Below the pieces are notes generated by a model. The model had not been told where the DNA came from. It worked only from the letters and a program-made list of their open reading frames with translations, and searched no databases. From the IMG/VR virus record IMGVR_UViG_3300002144_000477, positions 1 to 64,000 of that record: a stretch of 64,000 nt of DNA, one strand, 5' to 3'. This DNA is from a virus. Shown in pieces: positions 33,352 to 43,900 of this stretch (position 1 is its first letter; every line of letters begins with the position of its first letter). The position numbers and the translations under genes are program-made.

Positions 33352-35082
33352 TTAACGACCAACTGCTACTTCGATTACGCCATTTTGGCCATCAAAGTTT
33401 GCAAGTGCCTTACCAATAACCATTCCGGCTTTCGGCTCGCTTGGTGCTCTCATTGCGTGTCCGTTAGGACCAGCAATCATAAGATCACCCTTACGTACTG
33501 GACCAGATACTTTACATGGTACACGACCAGTAAATGCAACTGCCATTACGGTTGCACCTTTTAAACCAGTGTTCATTAAGAATCCTGGAGCTGTTGAAAT
33601 TACACCAGCAATACGTGTTGAGCCACTGGCAGCAACAGTAATTTCTTCTGCACCACCAAACTCAACTACGGTACCTGCTTCGTAGACTCTATCACCAACA
33701 TAGTTTTCTGCCAAGTCAGCATAACGTGCATTAGTTGCTGTACCAGTCATTACGCCAGCACTGAAGTTGCCACTAGCATCACGGAATACTATTGTACTTC
33801 CGGTGTTAGCACTAGTAGCGTTTGATGTCACAGTAAATGTGCCACTATCTGCAGAACCACTGATACCGCTACCGGAAGTAGCGCCGGCAGTTAGTTTGCC
33901 GTCAAGTTCGGCTTGCAGACCATCGATGTTAGCAATAGTGTGGTTGTGTGAGTCGTCTGCAATTGTTGCTGTCAATGTTACGTTAGCACTTCCATCAACA
34001 CTTACAGAACCACTTAGATCACCACCTAGTGTAATTGTACGAGCTGTAGACCACTGGTTAGCATTCTGAACTGTTGTGATTGCTCCAATTGCCGCTGACA
34101 ATTCAGCATCAGTTGCCATTGCATCTTGAATTTCCTTCAAAGTGTCAAAGGCTGCACTTGCACCATTGGTTAGGTCGCTAATACTAGTACTGATTGCTGA
34201 ATCAACATAAGACTTAGCAACGATAGTACCGTACGCGGCGCCATCTGTTGTAAATTCCCAAACGTCATTGGCTTCATTCCAACGCACCTGTACTGCGGCT
34301 TCATCGCCACGAACAACACGGAAACCAGCATTTTCAGTCGGTGTACCAGTTGTAAAGTTACTGTTCAAGTCAATGATGTTATCAGCTAGGCTAATTGTTT
34401 CACTGTTGATAGTAGTTACTGTTCCAGCAATAGTTAAATCACCGCCAACACGTAATGCGCCAGTGACGTTAACATAACCCGATCCGTTAGCAGATAAGTT
34501 TAAGTTGCTGTTTGTTGTTTTAGAAATAATAGAATCAGTTGTTACACCAACTGCAACAGCAACTGGGTTGCCTGCGCTGTTAGTAATGTTAGTACCATCC
34601 TGAATCTGGAATGTACCTTTTGCAAGGATAACACCTGATCCTGTTGGATCTAATTCTAAGTTACCCGAACCGGATGTCTGAAACACTAGGTTTTGATTTG
34701 CATCTGCTGAAACAACGATGTTACCAGAATCTTCTTGAAGAACTTTCTGACCGTTAACATACAAAGAACCGGACGATACGAAAACGTCCTTCCATGCAAA
34801 TGAAGGGCTACCCAATGAGTAACCAGTTGTACCGTCGGAGTTAATCGTTGGAATGATACCGTCTGCGGTAATATTAAAAATTGTACTGCCGTCAATTGTT
34901 ACTGAGACATCGCTGCCGGAACCAGTATCAGTTAGTGCAATACTTGTATCGTTTTTAGCGATACTTGCTGTGCTTAGGTTACCACTAATGGTACCTGTTG
35001 TTGTTATGTTACCAGTTGCGGCATCAATTTCTAATGCACCAACTGTAAGACCATTTTTTACTACAAAATTGCTGTTTGCCAT
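33352..35082 (-). CDS. Tail fibre protein with C-terminal processing-type domain, 576 aa
   Basis: Beta-rich repeats (NGLTVGALEIDAATGNITTTG, then GTVTTINSETISLADNIIDLNSNFTTG) lead to a C-terminal domain ADLAENYVGDRVYEAGTVVEFGG...GVISTAPGFLMNTGL...GRVPCKVSGPVRKGDLMIAGPNGHA. That domain is common at the ends of marine phage fibres and resembles the self-cleaving peptidase G2/chaperone type. GGGAGAATG precedes the start, and a terminator follows. Confidence 0.75.
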   Translation of the reverse strand: MANSNFVVKNGLTVGALEIDAATGNITTTGTISGNLSTASIAKNDTSIALTDTGSGSDVSVTIDGSTIFNITADGIIPTINSDGTTGYSLGSPSFAWKDVFVSSGSLYVNGQKVLQEDSGNIVVSADANQNLVFQTSGSGNLELDPTGSGVILAKGTFQIQDGTNITNSAGNPVAVAVGVTTDSIISKTTNSNLNLSANGSGYVNVTGALRVGGDLTIAGTVTTINSETISLADNIIDLNSNFTTGTPTENAGFRVVRGDEAAVQVRWNEANDVWEFTTDGAAYGTIVAKSYVDSAISTSISDLTNGASAAFDTLKEIQDAMATDAELSAAIGAITTVQNANQWSTARTITLGGDLSGSVSVDGSANVTLTATIADDSHNHTIANIDGLQAELDGKLTAGATSGSGISGSADSGTFTVTSNATSANTGSTIVFRDASGNFSAGVMTGTATNARYADLAENYVGDRVYEAGTVVEFGGAEEITVAASGSTRIAGVISTAPGFLMNTGLKGATVMAVAFTGRVPCKVSGPVRKGDLMIAGPNGHAMRAPSEPKAGMVIGKALANFDGQNGVIEVAVGR

Positions 35083-35145
35083 AGTTCATTCTCCCTATGT
35101 AAGGCATTGTGTGACTGGGCATTATGCCCAGTCACTGTTTCTAAA

Positions 35146-38100
35146 TTACACTGCGATGTACTGTTTTGCTACACGCACTGTTGCTGATCCGCTTGCTGGC
35201 TCTGCTTGTACAAGCACATTGGAACCACTCATTGTTGCTGAGTATTCCATGAACTCGCCGTTCGTAGCAGTTTGACCGTAAACGGTTACCGTTGCTGTTG
35301 TACCATCATGTATTACCAACAATTCAGCTACTTCGTAGTCTGTACCGTTAGTTGATTGTACCACTAGTTTAGCACTACGGATTGCGTTTCCGTCAATTGT
35401 TACAAGAGTCGATGGAGCACCAGCTGCTATAACTACGCCGGCCTTGTTCTCAACTAATGCACCATCTGTATTCCAGTATGATGTAATAGTACCAGCACTT
35501 GTACCAGTGTAGATGTTAATAGCACCGTTAACTGGCTCCAACTTCATAACACCGTTGCCACTAGCAACACCACTCAATGAGCTAGTTGTTACTAAGATTC
35601 TAACGTCAATAACGTCGCCTGTTGCAGGTGCTTCAGTGAACGTGAGTGTTGTGCTACTTACAGAGTAAGCACTTGTTGGTAATTGAACAACACCGTTAAT
35701 ACTTACAACTACGCCGGCTGTAGTAGCGTCTTGGCTTAATGTAAATGCTACAGTTGAATTATCACCGCTGAAACTGTCTGCTGTAATTAGAGTAAAGTCG
35801 CCTGCTAGGTTCTTCCACTCTGCACCAGTGTAAATTTCAGCAGAACCAACTGTACTGTTGTAACGTAGCATACCTTGTTCAGGAGCAGCCGGACGCTGTG
35901 CATTTGAACCAGATGGAATCATTATCGAATCTGTACCAATAACTTTCAATCTTGCTTCAGTTGTTAAGTCACCTGATGTGCCGTCACCACCAATGATCAC
36001 TTGGTCGTATGTTGCACTTGCTACTACACGGAATAGACCGTCTAATGATGCACCTAATGTAGTTAGGTAGTTACCTGCTGTGTTGTCTGGGTTTACTGTT
36101 ACTGCGGTAAATGTTGCAGTATCAGGAGCGTTAGCACCAATAACACCGTCTAAGTCACCAGTTACATTACCAGTTACATCACCAGTTAAGTCGCCGGTTA
36201 CGTTACCTGTTACGTTACCTGTTAGGTCACCAGTTACATCACCTGTTACGTTACCTGTTACGTTACCTGTTAGGTCACCAGTTACATCACCTGTTACATC
36301 GCCAGTTACATTACCAGTTACGTTACCTGTTAGATCGCCGGTTACATCACCTGTTAGGTCACCAGTTACATTACCTGTAACATTGCCTGTTAGGTCACCA
36401 GTTACATTACCTGTTACGTTACCAGTGTGGATACCTGTACTGTTACCAGTTAAGTTACCAGTTACATTACCAGTTACTGCACCTATTAAGTCACCAGTAA
36501 AGCCACCGCTTGCTGTTACTGTTGTACCTGCTACTGCACCAGTTAAGTCGCCAGTTACATTACCAGTTACATTACCTACAACATTGCCAGTATGTAGACC
36601 TGTGCTATTACCAGTTAAGTTACCAGTTACGTTACCAGTTAGTGCGCCAGTAAAGCCACCGCTTGCGGATACTGTTGTACCTGCTACTGCACCAGTGTGT
36701 AGGCCTGTACTGTCACCAGTTAGATCGCCTGTTACATCACCTACAACATTACCTGTTACGTTACCTGTTACGTTACCAGTTACGTTACCAGTGTGTACAC
36801 CTGTACTGTTACCAGTTAAGTCACCAGTTACATTACCTGTTACGTTACCTGTTAGGTCACCAGTTACATCACCAGTTACATCACCAGTTACATTTCCTGT
36901 TAGTGCGCCTGTAAAGCCACCGCTTGCTGAAACTGTTGTACCTACAACTGAACCAGTGTGGATACCTGTACTGTTACCAGTTAGGTCGCCAGTAAATCCT
37001 GCTGAGGTTATACTTGTTAATCCTGCAAATGTTGTTACCGCAGTACCTAGCACAACATCGGTTGTACCAATTGTAACTTTGCTGTTAATTAGCTTGGCAT
37101 TAGCAATTGAACCTGCTAACATTGTGTTGGTTACTGTACCAGCGTCTGTTGTATAAACACCATTGGTAACTGTACCAGCGTTGCCAGTTACGTTACCAGT
37201 TACATCACCAGTTAAATCACCAACTACGTCACCTGTTACGTCACCTGTCAAATCGCCAGTTACGTTACCTGTTACATTACCAGTTACGTTACCAGTTACA
37301 TCACCAGTTAGGTCGCCTGTTACGTTAGCGTAAACTTCTTTATTGAAGTCCCAACTATCAGTGCCTGAAGCGTAAGTAATTGTAGCGCCTGCACCATCAA
37401 CTGTTAAACCAGCACCATTAGCTGCGGTTGCATCGGCTGCACCTTTAGCAACAGTAATGTTGATGTCTGCAATATCAACTGTGTTAGAGTTAATTGCGGT
37501 TAATGTACCGTTAACTGTTAAGTCACCACCAACAGTTAAGTCACCAACTGTAGTTACGTCTGTTGGTAAACCAATTGTAACTGTATTGTCAGTAACGACG
37601 ACTGTTGTTTCGCCTGCTGTACCAGCAAACGTTACTGTATCAGTAGCTAGGTTAACAACATCGGTAGTAGTACCGTCTGTCATTGTCATTGTACTAGAAA
37701 CACTTACCTGACTAGCACTAGTGATACGACCTTTTGCATCTACTGTAATAGCGGCTGCGTGTGTTGAGTCACCGTATGTACCTGGAGTAACACCAGATGT
37801 AGCTAATGTCAATGCTAAGTCAACTGCGCCAGTACCATCGAATGATACGGCAGCGGCTGTTGCGTCACCGGAAGCGCTAAAGTTTTGTGCTGTGGCTAGT
37901 GCTGTTGCTGTATCGGCATTACCAGTTACATCACCAGTTAAATCACCAGTTACATCACCAGTTACATCGCCAGTTACGTTACCTGTTAAGTCGCCTGTGA
38001 AGCCAGCACTTGCTGATACTGACGCACCAACAACGTTACCTGTTAGGTCACCAGTTACATTACCTGTTAGGTCGCCAGTTACATCGCCAGTTACATCACC

Positions 38101-39363
38101 AGTTAGGTCGCCTGTTACATTACCTGTTAGGTTGCCTGTTACATTACCTGTTACGTTACCAACAACGTTACCAGTTAGATCACCTGTTACATCGCCAGTT
38201 ACATTACCAGTTACGTTACCAGTTAGAGCACCAACTACGTCACCAGTTAAATCGCCAACTACGTCACCAGTTACATTACCAGTTAAGTCGCCAGTTACGT
38301 TACCAGTTACATCACCAGTTAAGTCGCCAGTTACGTTACCTGTAACATTGCCTGTAACATTGCCTGTTACTGCACCTATTAGGTCGCCAGTGAAGCCACC
38401 GCTTGCTGATACTGTTGTACCTGTTACTGCACCGGTTAAGTTGCCTGTAACATTACCTGTTACGTTACCTGTAACATTACCTGTTACATCGCCTGTTAGG
38501 TCGCCAGTTACATCGCCAGTTACATCACCAGTTAGTGCGCCAGTTACATTACCTGTAACATTGCCTGTTACGTTACCGGTCAAGTCGCCAGTTACATCGC
38601 CTGTTACATCACCAGTTAGTGCGCCAGTTACATTACCTGTAACATTGCCTGTTACATTACCTGTTAAATCACCAGTTACATCGCCTGTTACGTCGCCTGT
38701 AACATTGCCTGTTACATTACCTGTTAAATCACCAGTTACATCGCCTGTTACGTCGCCGGTAACTGCACCTGTGAATACTGCGTCTGAACCATCTGTGCCG
38801 GCTGCTAGTACTAAAGAAGTACCATTGCTTGCATAAACATCACCAGTTAAGTCACCGATGAACATGCCTGCAGAAATAGTTGAGCCTGCGCCGCCCGAAA
38901 TTCCACTGTTGTCAATTGACAATGTACCAAAATCAATAGAAGTTGCTGCAATGTCGGCTGCATGGAATCTTGCATAAGATGTAATCCCAACTGCTCCAGT
39001 TGTGTTACCTGTCTCAGAAGTTGTAATTACTGCGAATTCTCCGAGACTTTCGTCCCAAATAACCGCGGTGTTTACGTTTGCGCCATCTAGTGCCGCAAGG
39101 TTTCGGTTTACAAGAATACCAATGTCATAAGTTGGTGTTCCGGTATAGCCGTTGTTAAATACCACTAACGGATCGTTAATGTATGTGTTAGTACTTTGTA
39201 CAGTACTAGTTGTACCAGAAATAGACAAATTACCACTGATTGTAACGTTACTACTTAAAGTCAAGTCTGCGGCGAACAAACTTCCTGTAAGAGTACCGGA
39301 TGCAATCTTTTGCGCGGTAATTGTACTGTCTGTAATCTGGTTATTCTTAATTCTTGTAGTCAT
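35146..39363 (-). CDS. Giant tail fibre of xVTG tetrapeptide repeats, 1405 aa
   Basis: Start at 39363 (MTTRIKNNQITDSTITAQKIASG) has AGGA upstream. After an N-terminal joining region the chain is dominated by tandem tetrapeptides of type GDVT/GNVT/GDLT, on the order of a hundred or more copies in several blocks, broken by GGFTG and GTTVSASGG spacers that suggest beta-helix turns. Near the end come an NGTLTAINSNTVDIADI module (repeat-internal), SINGVVQLPTSAYSVSSTTLTF and a C-terminal domain shared with the 392-aa fibre. Predicted long trimeric fibre for host contact. Confidence 0.85.
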   Translation of the reverse strand: MTTRIKNNQITDSTITAQKIASGTLTGSLFAADLTLSSNVTISGNLSISGTTSTVQSTNTYINDPLVVFNNGYTGTPTYDIGILVNRNLAALDGANVNTAVIWDESLGEFAVITTSETGNTTGAVGITSYARFHAADIAATSIDFGTLSIDNSGISGGAGSTISAGMFIGDLTGDVYASNGTSLVLAAGTDGSDAVFTGAVTGDVTGDVTGDLTGNVTGNVTGDVTGDVTGDLTGNVTGNVTGNVTGALTGDVTGDVTGDLTGNVTGNVTGNVTGALTGDVTGDVTGDLTGDVTGNVTGNVTGNVTGNLTGAVTGTTVSASGGFTGDLIGAVTGNVTGNVTGNVTGDLTGDVTGNVTGDLTGNVTGDVVGDLTGDVVGALTGNVTGNVTGDVTGDLTGNVVGNVTGNVTGNLTGNVTGDLTGDVTGDVTGDLTGNVTGDLTGNVVGASVSASAGFTGDLTGNVTGDVTGDVTGDLTGDVTGNADTATALATAQNFSASGDATAAAVSFDGTGAVDLALTLATSGVTPGTYGDSTHAAAITVDAKGRITSASQVSVSSTMTMTDGTTTDVVNLATDTVTFAGTAGETTVVVTDNTVTIGLPTDVTTVGDLTVGGDLTVNGTLTAINSNTVDIADINITVAKGAADATAANGAGLTVDGAGATITYASGTDSWDFNKEVYANVTGDLTGDVTGNVTGNVTGNVTGDLTGDVTGDVVGDLTGDVTGNVTGNAGTVTNGVYTTDAGTVTNTMLAGSIANAKLINSKVTIGTTDVVLGTAVTTFAGLTSITSAGFTGDLTGNSTGIHTGSVVGTTVSASGGFTGALTGNVTGDVTGDVTGDLTGNVTGNVTGDLTGNSTGVHTGNVTGNVTGNVTGNVVGDVTGDLTGDSTGLHTGAVAGTTVSASGGFTGALTGNVTGNLTGNSTGLHTGNVVGNVTGNVTGDLTGAVAGTTVTASGGFTGDLIGAVTGNVTGNLTGNSTGIHTGNVTGNVTGDLTGNVTGNVTGDLTGDVTGDLTGNVTGNVTGDVTGDVTGDLTGNVTGNVTGDVTGDLTGNVTGNVTGDLTGDVTGNVTGDLDGVIGANAPDTATFTAVTVNPDNTAGNYLTTLGASLDGLFRVVASATYDQVIIGGDGTSGDLTTEARLKVIGTDSIMIPSGSNAQRPAAPEQGMLRYNSTVGSAEIYTGAEWKNLAGDFTLITADSFSGDNSTVAFTLSQDATTAGVVVSINGVVQLPTSAYSVSSTTLTFTEAPATGDVIDVRILVTTSSLSGVASGNGVMKLEPVNGAINIYTGTSAGTITSYWNTDGALVENKAGVVIAAGAPSTLVTIDGNAIRSAKLVVQSTNGTDYEVAELLVIHDGTTATVTVYGQTATNGEFMEYSATMSGSNVLVQAEPASGSATVRVAKQYIAV
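36148..37330 (-). repeat. 12-bp coding repeat block 1
   Basis: Tandem 12-base units on the minus strand (for example GGTAACGTAACA, TGATGTAACTGG) coding for xVTG tetrapeptides, with unique spacers. Units differ mainly at third codon positions and at the first residue (Asp, Asn or Ala), so the protein repeat is conserved while the DNA has drifted. Boundaries approximate. Confidence 0.85.
37915..38770 (-). repeat. 12-bp coding repeat block 2
   Basis: Second large block of the same units. Near 38620-38750 two stretches are almost identical at DNA level, pointing to recent duplication. Boundaries approximate. Confidence 0.8.
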
Positions 39364-39428
39364 ATTGGTCCTGGTTCCTAAAAATAACAAACGAGAAAGG
39401 AGTAAATAAATAAACCTCTACATAATGT

Positions 39429-39436
39429 TATTTATC
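39429..39436 (-). promoter_or_regulatory. Putative late promoter of giant fibre gene (GATAAATA)
   Basis: GATAAATA on the minus strand, 65 bases before the giant fibre ATG. A second GATAAATA lies at 39560-39567. Between them, CACTTCGG/CCGAAGTG (39452-39480) and GTCTAA/TTAGAC can form hairpins. Confidence 0.5.
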
Positions 39437-39569
39437 GCAGTCGTAGGTAAACACTTCGGGTGAGCCCATTTTCCGAAGTGGTACAAATGTGTGCGGGAGG
39501 TTGTCTAATCCAGTTAGACGACTAAGAAATTTAAATAATAAACTATATATGCTACAGTTTATTTATCGT

Positions 39570-40976
39570 TTACGGCACTAAGCTAGGACTATTGTGTGAA
39601 TACCAATTAGATCCGTTGTGTATGTACAATACTCCTGTATCGCTAACCCAATAATCACCTCGTGTAGCAGGAGTAGCTGATGTGGGCGCTACTACTAGGT
39701 CACTCCGAAACTTATTTTCTTTAAGAGTATTTGCTGATAAGAATCTTATATCAATTATATCAGTTGTCAGCGGCGCTTCGTTAAACGAAATATCAGTACC
39801 AGATACAGTGTATCTACCTACGTGCTGTAACACACCGTTTATTGTTACCATTACTGTTTCGTCAGCGGCAGGTTGATCTAATGTATAGGTTGCTGACTCT
39901 CCATCAGGCACAATTGCCTGACTTGCAACACTACTTTCAGTAACTGCTACCCATGTACTATTATTAAAGTACTCAAGCACGTTATTAGTTGTATTATACC
40001 GTGTTTGGCCAGCAACAGGTGTAACCGGTCTTTCGTCATTTGTACCTTTTGCTAATAATACCGCACTAGTTGTTTCTAGTGTTAATGTTTCGTTTGCAAT
40101 AGCTGGAGCTATACCAGTTGTTGTAATTGTTAAAACACCAACACTATTCACTGTTAGCTGCAACTCTGCTGCGGTTGCAATTATTGATGTATTATCTTTA
40201 ACAATTCTGTCATCGTCGAAGTTTATAAAGTATTGATCTACATAATTCTTAGTGGCAGCGTCTTGTAAGTCAACAGGGTCAGCTAAGTTAATAAGCAACG
40301 AACCACTTGCATCAATACTACCTGTACCATTTGGGTTTATTGTAACATTTTCATTATTATCTGTTACAATACTAAATCCGGTTACATTAAGATTACCACC
40401 AAGGGTCGGTGCTGGATCTTCTACTAGATATCCGCCAACACCTAATTTAGCAATGTATCTTGCACCCGACACGTAAATGCTCTTACCAGTAAACTCAGCA
40501 GATAGCGATGTTGGTAGATTATCACCAATAAAATGTAATATACCACTTTGGTAATCAAAGAACCATTCGTCATTATTTCCACTACCAGCTGCAAATAGCT
40601 GTACCCCTGTCGATTCCGGCGAGGTTGATCCTATGTCGTCAATGTATACTTTAACCAGATATGTTGCTCCAAATTCGGGCGGAATCCAATCTGTTAGTTG
40701 CGTAATCCAGGTACGGTTGTCGGATGATGTGATATCTTCTGTACACTCAACTGTGTTCCCATTTGCATCGTCGTATAATCTAATCACTGATGCTACCGCA
40801 GTTTTAACCGCTGGGATTAATTCGGCATACTGCCAAACTTTGTCTGAGCGCAATAATAGCGGCGAACTTATACTTTCGTTGAATGCTCGTTTAAATGCAA
40901 TAGAGTCAGTCTTAGTTACACCGTAACCGAGCTTCTTCCATAAGTAATCAACTTTTTGCGAATCTTGAATTGCCAT
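39570..40976 (-). CDS. T4-like marine phage structural/fibre protein, 468 aa
   Basis: Starts MAIQDSQKVDYLWKKLGYGVTKTD, a well-conserved opening of a cyanophage virion protein. The middle has PAPTLGGNLNVTGFSI and AATKNYVDQYF; the end has DETVMVTINGVLQHVGRYTVSGTDISFNEAP and DYWVSDTGVLYIHNGSNW. The ATG follows directly on the stop of the 1118-aa gene, so translation is coupled. Probably part of a fibre or neck appendage. Confidence 0.7.
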   Translation of the reverse strand: MAIQDSQKVDYLWKKLGYGVTKTDSIAFKRAFNESISSPLLLRSDKVWQYAELIPAVKTAVASVIRLYDDANGNTVECTEDITSSDNRTWITQLTDWIPPEFGATYLVKVYIDDIGSTSPESTGVQLFAAGSGNNDEWFFDYQSGILHFIGDNLPTSLSAEFTGKSIYVSGARYIAKLGVGGYLVEDPAPTLGGNLNVTGFSIVTDNNENVTINPNGTGSIDASGSLLINLADPVDLQDAATKNYVDQYFINFDDDRIVKDNTSIIATAAELQLTVNSVGVLTITTTGIAPAIANETLTLETTSAVLLAKGTNDERPVTPVAGQTRYNTTNNVLEYFNNSTWVAVTESSVASQAIVPDGESATYTLDQPAADETVMVTINGVLQHVGRYTVSGTDISFNEAPLTTDIIDIRFLSANTLKENKFRSDLVVAPTSATPATRGDYWVSDTGVLYIHNGSNWYSHNSPSLVP

Positions 40977-43900
40977 TATGACGCTACTCCTATACTAATT
41001 GCACTAATATAATCGTTACGTTCTAACCGTATTCGCACTAAACAGTTTTTGCCTACTGCATTAGAGAAGTTTTCACTACCAATCGTCATAGTATAACTTT
41101 GATTGTCAATGACCGTACCCAATGGTATCCTATCGTTGCTAGTTACTGCGCATCCAGATAATCCGTTACCACCTGCCGCTGTATTTGTTCCGGGTAAGCC
41201 TGCACCAGCATAACTTGCATTGCAGTCTAACCAACCATTAGTCGAATCGGCTGAGCTGTCAATTCCTGTACCAGGCGCTGCAATCCACATTCCACTGATT
41301 TTGCCAGTTAGTGTAATATCAAAGTTTGCTAACAACGATCGTCTAAATGCGAATGTAAAGTATTGTGCCCCTGCGCGGTCAGTGACTAAATCTGGCCCAG
41401 CTGGCAAGTACCCTACACTAAAATCCTCATCGTCAAAATGGGTTAATACTCCCCAACGAACAATTGCCTCAGGTGTACCGGCAACTAGTTCAGCTCCATC
41501 CCATGCATTATCAACGTAAAAATTTGCTGGAGTGTATGCTGGATTATCACCTAATAGCCCTAACGATACTCGCCTTCCGTTGTCAGAGAAGCCGCCGCCT
41601 AAGCTAGGCGCCACTGGAATTAATAACTCATTAACTCCAGTTGATGCTTGACTATATACGTTAATTTTAGTAGGCAGTTCAACTGGTACACTGGATCCAT
41701 TTACATTATCTAATGTAATAGATAATGTCGAAACTGCATGAGCAGTACCATTGATTAATACATCAAGTTCGCCAAATTGGTACGAAGATGTGTTTCCGGT
41801 ATTTGCTACTGGAATACCATTGTTTAAATATGTACTAGCACCGTCGATGTCAGCATAAGAGTAATTTTGTAATTGTACAATCGATCCAACTGTTGATTCA
41901 AAATTATTAGCACTAGCTACACGCAACGGCGCTACTGTATCAGTATAGGTTTGCCCAATCCAGTTAGTAACTGCTACTCCGTTGAGCGAAACAACTCCGC
42001 CATTTGAGTAATACGGAATGCCACTGATGTAAGTAACATCTCCAGCGTTCTTTTGTGTTACGTCAGCACTACTAATATCTATAGTAGGAACTGCGGTTAA
42101 CGAATCCTTAACAAATCCAATTTCATTTGTACTTCCGCTTGTGGTATGTGACATCTGTAAATTGTTGTATCCATCTGATACATCTACAAATGAGTGCGTT
42201 ATACTAGCGGCAAATACTTTATACAACCCAGATGGGTACTCGCTCGGTGATATTGCATCGTGTGCATCACCATCTGCAATGATTGATAGCGAGTCGTATA
42301 CCCCTACCTTAGATGTTTGGCTATCGAATATAACTTGGCCAGCAACCTGCCCGCTTACTAGAGCCGACAATGTACCACTCTTACTAGAACTTACGCCAGT
42401 AACTGGAGTCGATACTAAATTATCTAGCGTTGCAATACGAGTCACTGCTGTACCTGCATCTGGGATAGCACCTAACGTGTTGTTAGTTGCTGAATATGCT
42501 AGCAGTGGACTAGAACCTTGCGACTCGTTTGAAATTACGATCTGTTTCGAACTCAGTGAGCCTGGTTCGATTGGTAATGCCTTGATGGTAATATATGCAT
42601 TTTTACTAGTAACCGTTGTTTGCGGTATAGTGTCAGGTTGTCCGCTGACTTCTAAAGAAACTGTTTTGTTTCCAGCATTTAAATATGCATGTGTTATAGG
42701 TCCGCCAGCTACTGTGCCGTTTAATCCGTCAGTTAACGGTCCAGCAGTTTCGTTGTCGCCGAAACTCCACGTATAGGTAGTAGCATGTTGACTTAATGCG
42801 GTAAATTCAAACTCAGCCCTGTTAGCACCGGTGCGGTAATCTGTAAATACATATCCATCTTGGGCAGTATCCCCGATTCGGTCGCTTACTGTTAGTGATG
42901 TAGCGCTAAATTCGCTTCTAACTTCTGGCTCAACTACAATTGTAATCGGTTGCGGTTTAGTAAACGGGCTAGATGAGTGTCCGTTCAATACTGACAAACG
43001 TACATCAAATGTCTGTGTAGTCCCACTTAACTGGTTAGATTCTGTTAATGCAAAAGCATGTGTTAAGGTGGCACCCGGATTACCTGCTAGCCCAGGTTGG
43101 ATGGTAATAGAGTTAATGTCACCATTGCCCCAATCCCACACGTAGGCATTAAGTGGAAATGTAGATGTATTACCTGGATTCGATGAAGTGATATTTGTAA
43201 ATATTACTTCGCCACCGCTTGTTGCTTGTTGGTTAACCACCCTCAGGGTATTTGCTGTAAAGTCAGGATCATGAATACTGTACACTCGTACATTTGCATC
43301 TGCCCCGACTACAGTAACGGGCGTAGGACCTGCTGTGTCACTTGTTGCAGTTAATGCAACAGCATATAATTCATCACCGCCTGCGTTAATATAAGTATGG
43401 TCCAATGACGACCAATCACTTGCAGGGGTTGCAATTGTCCCATCTCCCCAATCAATCGAATACGATGTGCTATACTGACTTAAATTAGTTACAGTGGTTG
43501 TTGTGGTTGTATCGATGCTAGAGTCACCAATAACAATACTAGGTATCGGAGTAGGCGTATAAAGTAAAATATAGTCTGACTTTGTATTATCATCCCAGCT
43601 ACCAATTGCGCCTTGAGTAGAATCGCCTGCTAATGTTCCGTTGGCATTATATGCTTTAAAGATAACAGTAAAATTGCCGCCTGCAAGATTATCATACAAA
43701 TGAGTAGGATATTCGTCTGTGCTAGTTGTGCCATCACCAAAATCCCATAAAAAATCAGTAGGTGTTCCGACATACGATGGAGTAAATGCTACTGATAACG
43801 GACTTGGGCCTGCGGTAGCATTTGATGCGAAATCTACTGCACCTACGTATGTACCTTTAGCAATGTTAAGCGCAGTCTGATTTAATTCGTTAATTGCATT

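Noticed and set aside
36080-38836. Long plus-strand ORFs (358 and 371 aa) of Pro-Val-Thr-Ser repeats
   Set aside because: They are the mirror of the 12-bp repeats of the leftward fibre gene; no ribosome site, low complexity, and both sit inside a well-supported gene.
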